Shown piece after piece: positions 6,859 to 9,220 of a stretch of DNA of 9,220 nt. The stretch spans positions 1-9,220 of the forward strand of contig JAGPGE010000188.1 of NCBI GenBank assembly GCA_018056145.1, written 5' to 3'. The stretch's first letter is position 1; each line of letters begins with the position of its first letter. Position numbers and translations under genes: made by a program. Source of the stretch: Armatimonadota bacterium (GTDB lineage Bacteria > Armatimonadota > Zipacnadia > Zipacnadales > JABUFB01). The notes below the pieces were generated by a model. It was not told where the DNA came from. It ran no database searches and saw nothing but the letters and a program-made list of their open reading frames with translations.

Positions 6859-7227
6859 CTACTCATCTACTTCCGTCGCTTCCTCCGGCGCGTCCGGGAG
6901 CTCGGCCCCGTGCTCCCGGAGCCAGCCTCGCGCGTGAAGCTCGTCCATCATCCTGATGAGCAAGAGATCGCGGGCCAGGGACCAATCCGCGCGCGCGATC
7001 TCTTCACCCTCCTCGAAGGCGAGGAGGAACTCGTCGAAGCTGATGAGCGGAGCCTCTCCTCGCTTGACCTGGGCGTGACTGGCGCGCAGTATGTGATTGC
7101 GCAGCTGGTAATACCTCTCCGACTCGCGCCACAAACGGTCAAAGAACCTTCTGTCATTCTGCTCCACTACATACCCTGCGAACCTTTCTCCCAGTTTCCT
7201 GAGCACATCCACACGTGCTTTTTCCAT
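6859..7227 (-). CDS. Candidate internal small-subunit (Cas11-like) product inside cas8
   Basis: In the cas8 frame an internal ATG at 7227 would give a 122-residue protein from the Cas8 C-terminus, starting MEKARVDVLRKLGERF. Its predicted make-up is mainly helical and its size matches Cas11 small subunits. AAGGA lies 11 nt upstream, overlapping another in-frame ATG at 7239 (126 aa). Several type I systems lacking a separate cas11, including I-B, are known to make the small subunit by internal translation of cas8. No other small-subunit gene is seen in this operon. The ribosome binding site is only moderate, so this remains an inference from sequence and from that precedent. Confidence 0.35.
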   Translation of the reverse strand: MEKARVDVLRKLGERFAGYVVEQNDRRFFDRLWRESERYYQLRNHILRASHAQVKRGEAPLISFDEFLLAFEEGEEIARADWSLARDLLLIRMMDELHARGWLREHGAELPDAPEEATEVDE

Positions 7228-8289
7228 GAGCAACACCATCCTTAGGAAGACTTCCGTCAAAGGCCAGGCGTCGGGGACGGTTGGTCCATTCGGCGCCCGG
7301 GCTAGAGCGTCCGGGGTACGCCAACTCAGGTGCCGGCGGACGAACCTGCTCAACCTGGCACGGTCCCCCGCCAGGTCAAACAGATCTTCATACAGCTGAT
7401 TGCGATGCTCTCCGACCCTATACTCGGCGGGCTCCTCCGCAGGCTTTCCCTTCGCGGATACTAGGCCCATTCGCCAGCCCTGTCTCACAGCGTACTGCCA
7501 GCCCTCTCGCACCGGCGGCGACGCCTGGGCCGCGTTCACGAAAGCCAGCAGTTCGCAGGGCAGGTGGTAGATATCCACATTCGCGCTGGTGCCATAGTTT
7601 GTGAGGTGGTAAGCCGTCAATGATGGCCGGATGGTGCTGGCCTCCTGGCTCTGTTGGGAGGTTTGAAGCGCGTCCATCAGGATTGTGCCTGGGTACTTGC
7701 TTTCGGGATACTTGCCGCTTGAGGGAATGGAGAGGATAGCCTGGTTCTTGGCCAGAAAAGCCGCCGCGATGCGCAAGGTGAGCGTGGGGTCATCACTGTG
7801 TGCCAGTAGAAGCCTTCCCTGGCACTTCAGCGTGCCGAGGACACAGGCCTGGATCGCCACGAGACATGCGGGGCAGACGGGCAGGCCGGCTTGGCCCCTC
7901 GGCGTGAAGTTCACCGTACCCTCGCCAGTCACCAGGGGGACGTGCTGCCGAAAGCGCCGTTTGGCTGCCTGTCCACAGAAGGAACAACGTTCCTGTCCTT
8001 CTGCCTCGGAAAGCGGAGACGTCGCGAGGACATCGGCCGCGACCTCTCTCTTTCTGTCTTCTCCCATCGTAGGATTGGCGTAGGCAGAGTTTGGGAAAAC
8101 AGTGGTGAGAAAGCCCTTGAGGGGGTCGCGGAAATAGTGCTGCGTGATGAACCGCACGATCTCTGCAACGTCCTGCTCCGTCACCTCCTCCACACTGCGG
8201 CGGTGATTGAAGGCGGCGATCACACTGGCTCCCACGTCCACCAGCGGATGGCCCGTATATGTGTAGATCGGTCGCGTTTCAGTAGTCAC
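6859..8289 (-). CDS. cas8b1: Cas8 (CXXC-CXXC, Cst1 family), Cascade large subunit
   Basis: Cas8 is the large Cascade subunit that recognises the PAM and helps recruit Cas3. The protein (476 aa from GTG 8289) starts TTETRPIYTYTGHPLVDVG and has two Cys pairs, CSFC at about 102-105 and CPAC at 139-142, which give the CXXC-CXXC family its name and probably bind zinc. This family (Cst1, formerly Cas8a1, now grouped with I-B) travels with Cst2 and Cas5t, exactly as here. The C-terminal quarter (from MEKARVDVLRKLG) reads as mostly helical, like the small-subunit-like domain of other Cas8 proteins. Start choice: GGAGGG lies 5 nt before GTG 8289 and only 2 nt before ATG 8292; a longer reading from 8331 would overlap cas6 and lacks support. 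The gene follows the cas6 stop by about 25 nt. No separate cas11 gene is present. Confidence 0.9.
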   Translation of the reverse strand: MTTETRPIYTYTGHPLVDVGASVIAAFNHRRSVEEVTEQDVAEIVRFITQHYFRDPLKGFLTTVFPNSAYANPTMGEDRKREVAADVLATSPLSEAEGQERCSFCGQAAKRRFRQHVPLVTGEGTVNFTPRGQAGLPVCPACLVAIQACVLGTLKCQGRLLLAHSDDPTLTLRIAAAFLAKNQAILSIPSSGKYPESKYPGTILMDALQTSQQSQEASTIRPSLTAYHLTNYGTSANVDIYHLPCELLAFVNAAQASPPVREGWQYAVRQGWRMGLVSAKGKPAEEPAEYRVGEHRNQLYEDLFDLAGDRARLSRFVRRHLSWRTPDALARAPNGPTVPDAWPLTEVFLRMVLLMEKARVDVLRKLGERFAGYVVEQNDRRFFDRLWRESERYYQLRNHILRASHAQVKRGEAPLISFDEFLLAFEEGEEIARADWSLARDLLLIRMMDELHARGWLREHGAELPDAPEEATEVDE

Positions 8290-8314
8290 CATGACCCTCC
8301 TGCGTGCAATGACT

Positions 8315-9220
8315 CTAGGCCGTGGCTCCAATCTTCAGCTGGCCCAGCCCGAAAACTGCGCCCTTGCCGACATGAATGATCTCCGCAAGCCGCAACAGAG
8401 GCAGGAACACCGCCAGGTCGCCTTCGTAGAGTGCGTCGCCGACAAGGCCTTCGAATTCCATCGCCTGCTTTTGACGATAGGAATAGCGGTGTCGCGAAGC
8501 ACGTCCGCCTTGCCAGTCTGCCAACCTGACATTGTCGGAACTGCGTACCAGACTCTGCGGATCAGGCACCTCAAACTCCAGTCCGTGGTATTCCCGCAGT
8601 CCCTCGGCCCGGCGCAGAAGAGAAGAGATCAACGCCGCGAACTCCGGGCATTGCAGATCGCGCCCCTTGCGACGCAGTCGAGTGGGGGTGACGAAACTCA
8701 CCCGGAGACTGCCGTCGGGGAAGTCCCGCACTGACCGGATGATGTCATCCTGACCGACCGGCTCCCAGGCATTGCGAAGGACGCCCTGGTCTCTCGCGAA
8801 GACTTGCGCGCGCTCATTGGTCAGGGGATGGATGCACTCCACGTTATCCAGATACTGCTCGACGCGGCCAAGCCCCATTCCCGGCTCCTGCCACTCATGA
8901 ACCGCGAGCACAAAGACTGGGACTAGAGCGGCTGCCCGTCCCAGCAGAACAAGCTGGAAGCGAACCATGCCCTGGGGCTCTGGATCCCCAGCGCGGATGA
9001 CATAAGGACGGGGGATCTCTTGTCCAGCTGCCTGGAACCTCCCGTCTTGCGTGGCCACCGGCTCGAAGCACAGTCCGTACGCGCAGACGTCGCGAACTGG
9101 GCAGCCATCGCACCGAGATGCCTGCGTCGCACAGGCCACCTTCCGGAGTGACTTGCCGAGTGCTCCCCTGATGCGATTTGCGGTCCAGCCGACGCTGTCG
9201 ATTCGCCCCGTGATCCGCAG
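8315..9220 (-). CDS. cas6: Cas6 pre-crRNA endoribonuclease (5' end beyond window)
   Basis: Cas6 cuts the CRISPR transcript at the base of the repeat stem to release crRNAs. The frame stays open to the right edge: codons above the GTG at 9139 read LRITGRIDSVGWTAN followed by RIRGALGKSLRK, a conserved Cas6 segment, so that GTG is not the start and the gene begins outside the window. At least 301 residues are visible, and about 10-30 are probably missing. A Cys cluster follows (CATQASRCDGCPVRDVC then AYGLCFEP), a pattern of the larger Cas6 family with COG5551/PF10040-type C-termini. Near the end, HVGKGAVFGLGQLKI is the glycine-rich loop typical of RAMP and Cas6 proteins and likely contacts RNA. 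It is the first cas gene seen, ending about 25 nt before cas8. Family identity is strong. The catalytic residue cannot be assigned by eye. Confidence 0.93.
   Translation of the reverse strand: MRITGRIDSVGWTANRIRGALGKSLRKVACATQASRCDGCPVRDVCAYGLCFEPVATQDGRFQAAGQEIPRPYVIRAGDPEPQGMVRFQLVLLGRAAALVPVFVLAVHEWQEPGMGLGRVEQYLDNVECIHPLTNERAQVFARDQGVLRNAWEPVGQDDIIRSVRDFPDGSLRVSFVTPTRLRRKGRDLQCPEFAALISSLLRRAEGLREYHGLEFEVPDPQSLVRSSDNVRLADWQGGRASRHRYSYRQKQAMEFEGLVGDALYEGDLAVFLPLLRLAEIIHVGKGAVFGLGQLKIGATA

Noticed and set aside
8290..8331. Upstream in-frame starts for cas8 (8331 and ATG 8292)
   Set aside because: 8331 overlaps cas6 without a ribosome site, and ATG 8292 is only 2 nt from GGAGGG; GTG 8289 has better spacing, though ATG 8292 remains possible.
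9174..9182. A further copy of CGATTTGCG within cas6
   Set aside because: Only 9 bases match, inside a conserved Cas6 coding segment; a single 9-mer hit in 9 kb is within chance.
556..9220. Subtype I-A, I-C or I-E assignment
   Set aside because: Fused HD-Cas3, a separate Cas6, CXXC-CXXC Cas8 and Cst2/DevR-type Cas7 fit the Tneap-like I-B form. I-E lacks cas4, I-C lacks cas6, and I-A splits cas3.

Overview
The window holds one almost complete type I CRISPR-Cas locus, all on the minus strand, reading from the right edge (9220) to the left edge (1). Base composition is high in G+C (about 60% by eye). Start codons are preceded by clear GGAGG-type ribosome binding sites, so the host is most likely a bacterium. 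I cannot name the species or phylum.

Layout in transcription order: cas6 (9220-8315, 5' end cut by the window edge), cas8 of the CXXC-CXXC Cst1 family (8289-6859), cas7 of the Cst2/DevR family (6807-5731), cas5 of the Cas5t family (5716-4955), cas3 with fused HD nuclease and helicase (4943-2661), cas1 (2656-1643), cas2 with a long extra C-terminal tail (1639-1172), cas4 (1134-556), a 353-bp leader-like intergenic region (555-203), and a CRISPR array (202-1) that runs off the left edge. Gaps between genes are 3 to 51 nt, so the genes look like one operon.

The Cst1/Cst2/Cas5t/Cas6/HD-Cas3 set is the Tneap-like form of subtype I-B. Cas6 should cut the pre-crRNA to leave an 8-nt ATTGAAAC handle. 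Cas8, Cas7 and Cas5, probably with a small subunit made from inside cas8, form Cascade. Cas3 degrades the target, and Cas1, Cas2 and Cas4 acquire spacers. The core catalytic and metal-binding motifs I could look for are present in Cas1, Cas3 and Cas4, and the three repeats are identical, so the locus looks intact.

The least ordinary points are: a family of TTCGCAAATCG/CGATTTGCGAA elements spread over the leader and sharing the hexamer TTCGCA with the CRISPR repeat; an unexplained tail of about 70 residues on Cas2; cas4 placed after cas2 instead of before cas1; a possible in-frame internal start in cas8 giving a 122-residue small subunit; and a repeat-like hairpin in the leader. I found no transposon, tRNA, rRNA or unrelated accessory gene. 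The window is best described as a well-formed CRISPR locus with a few unusual details, not a wholly new system.
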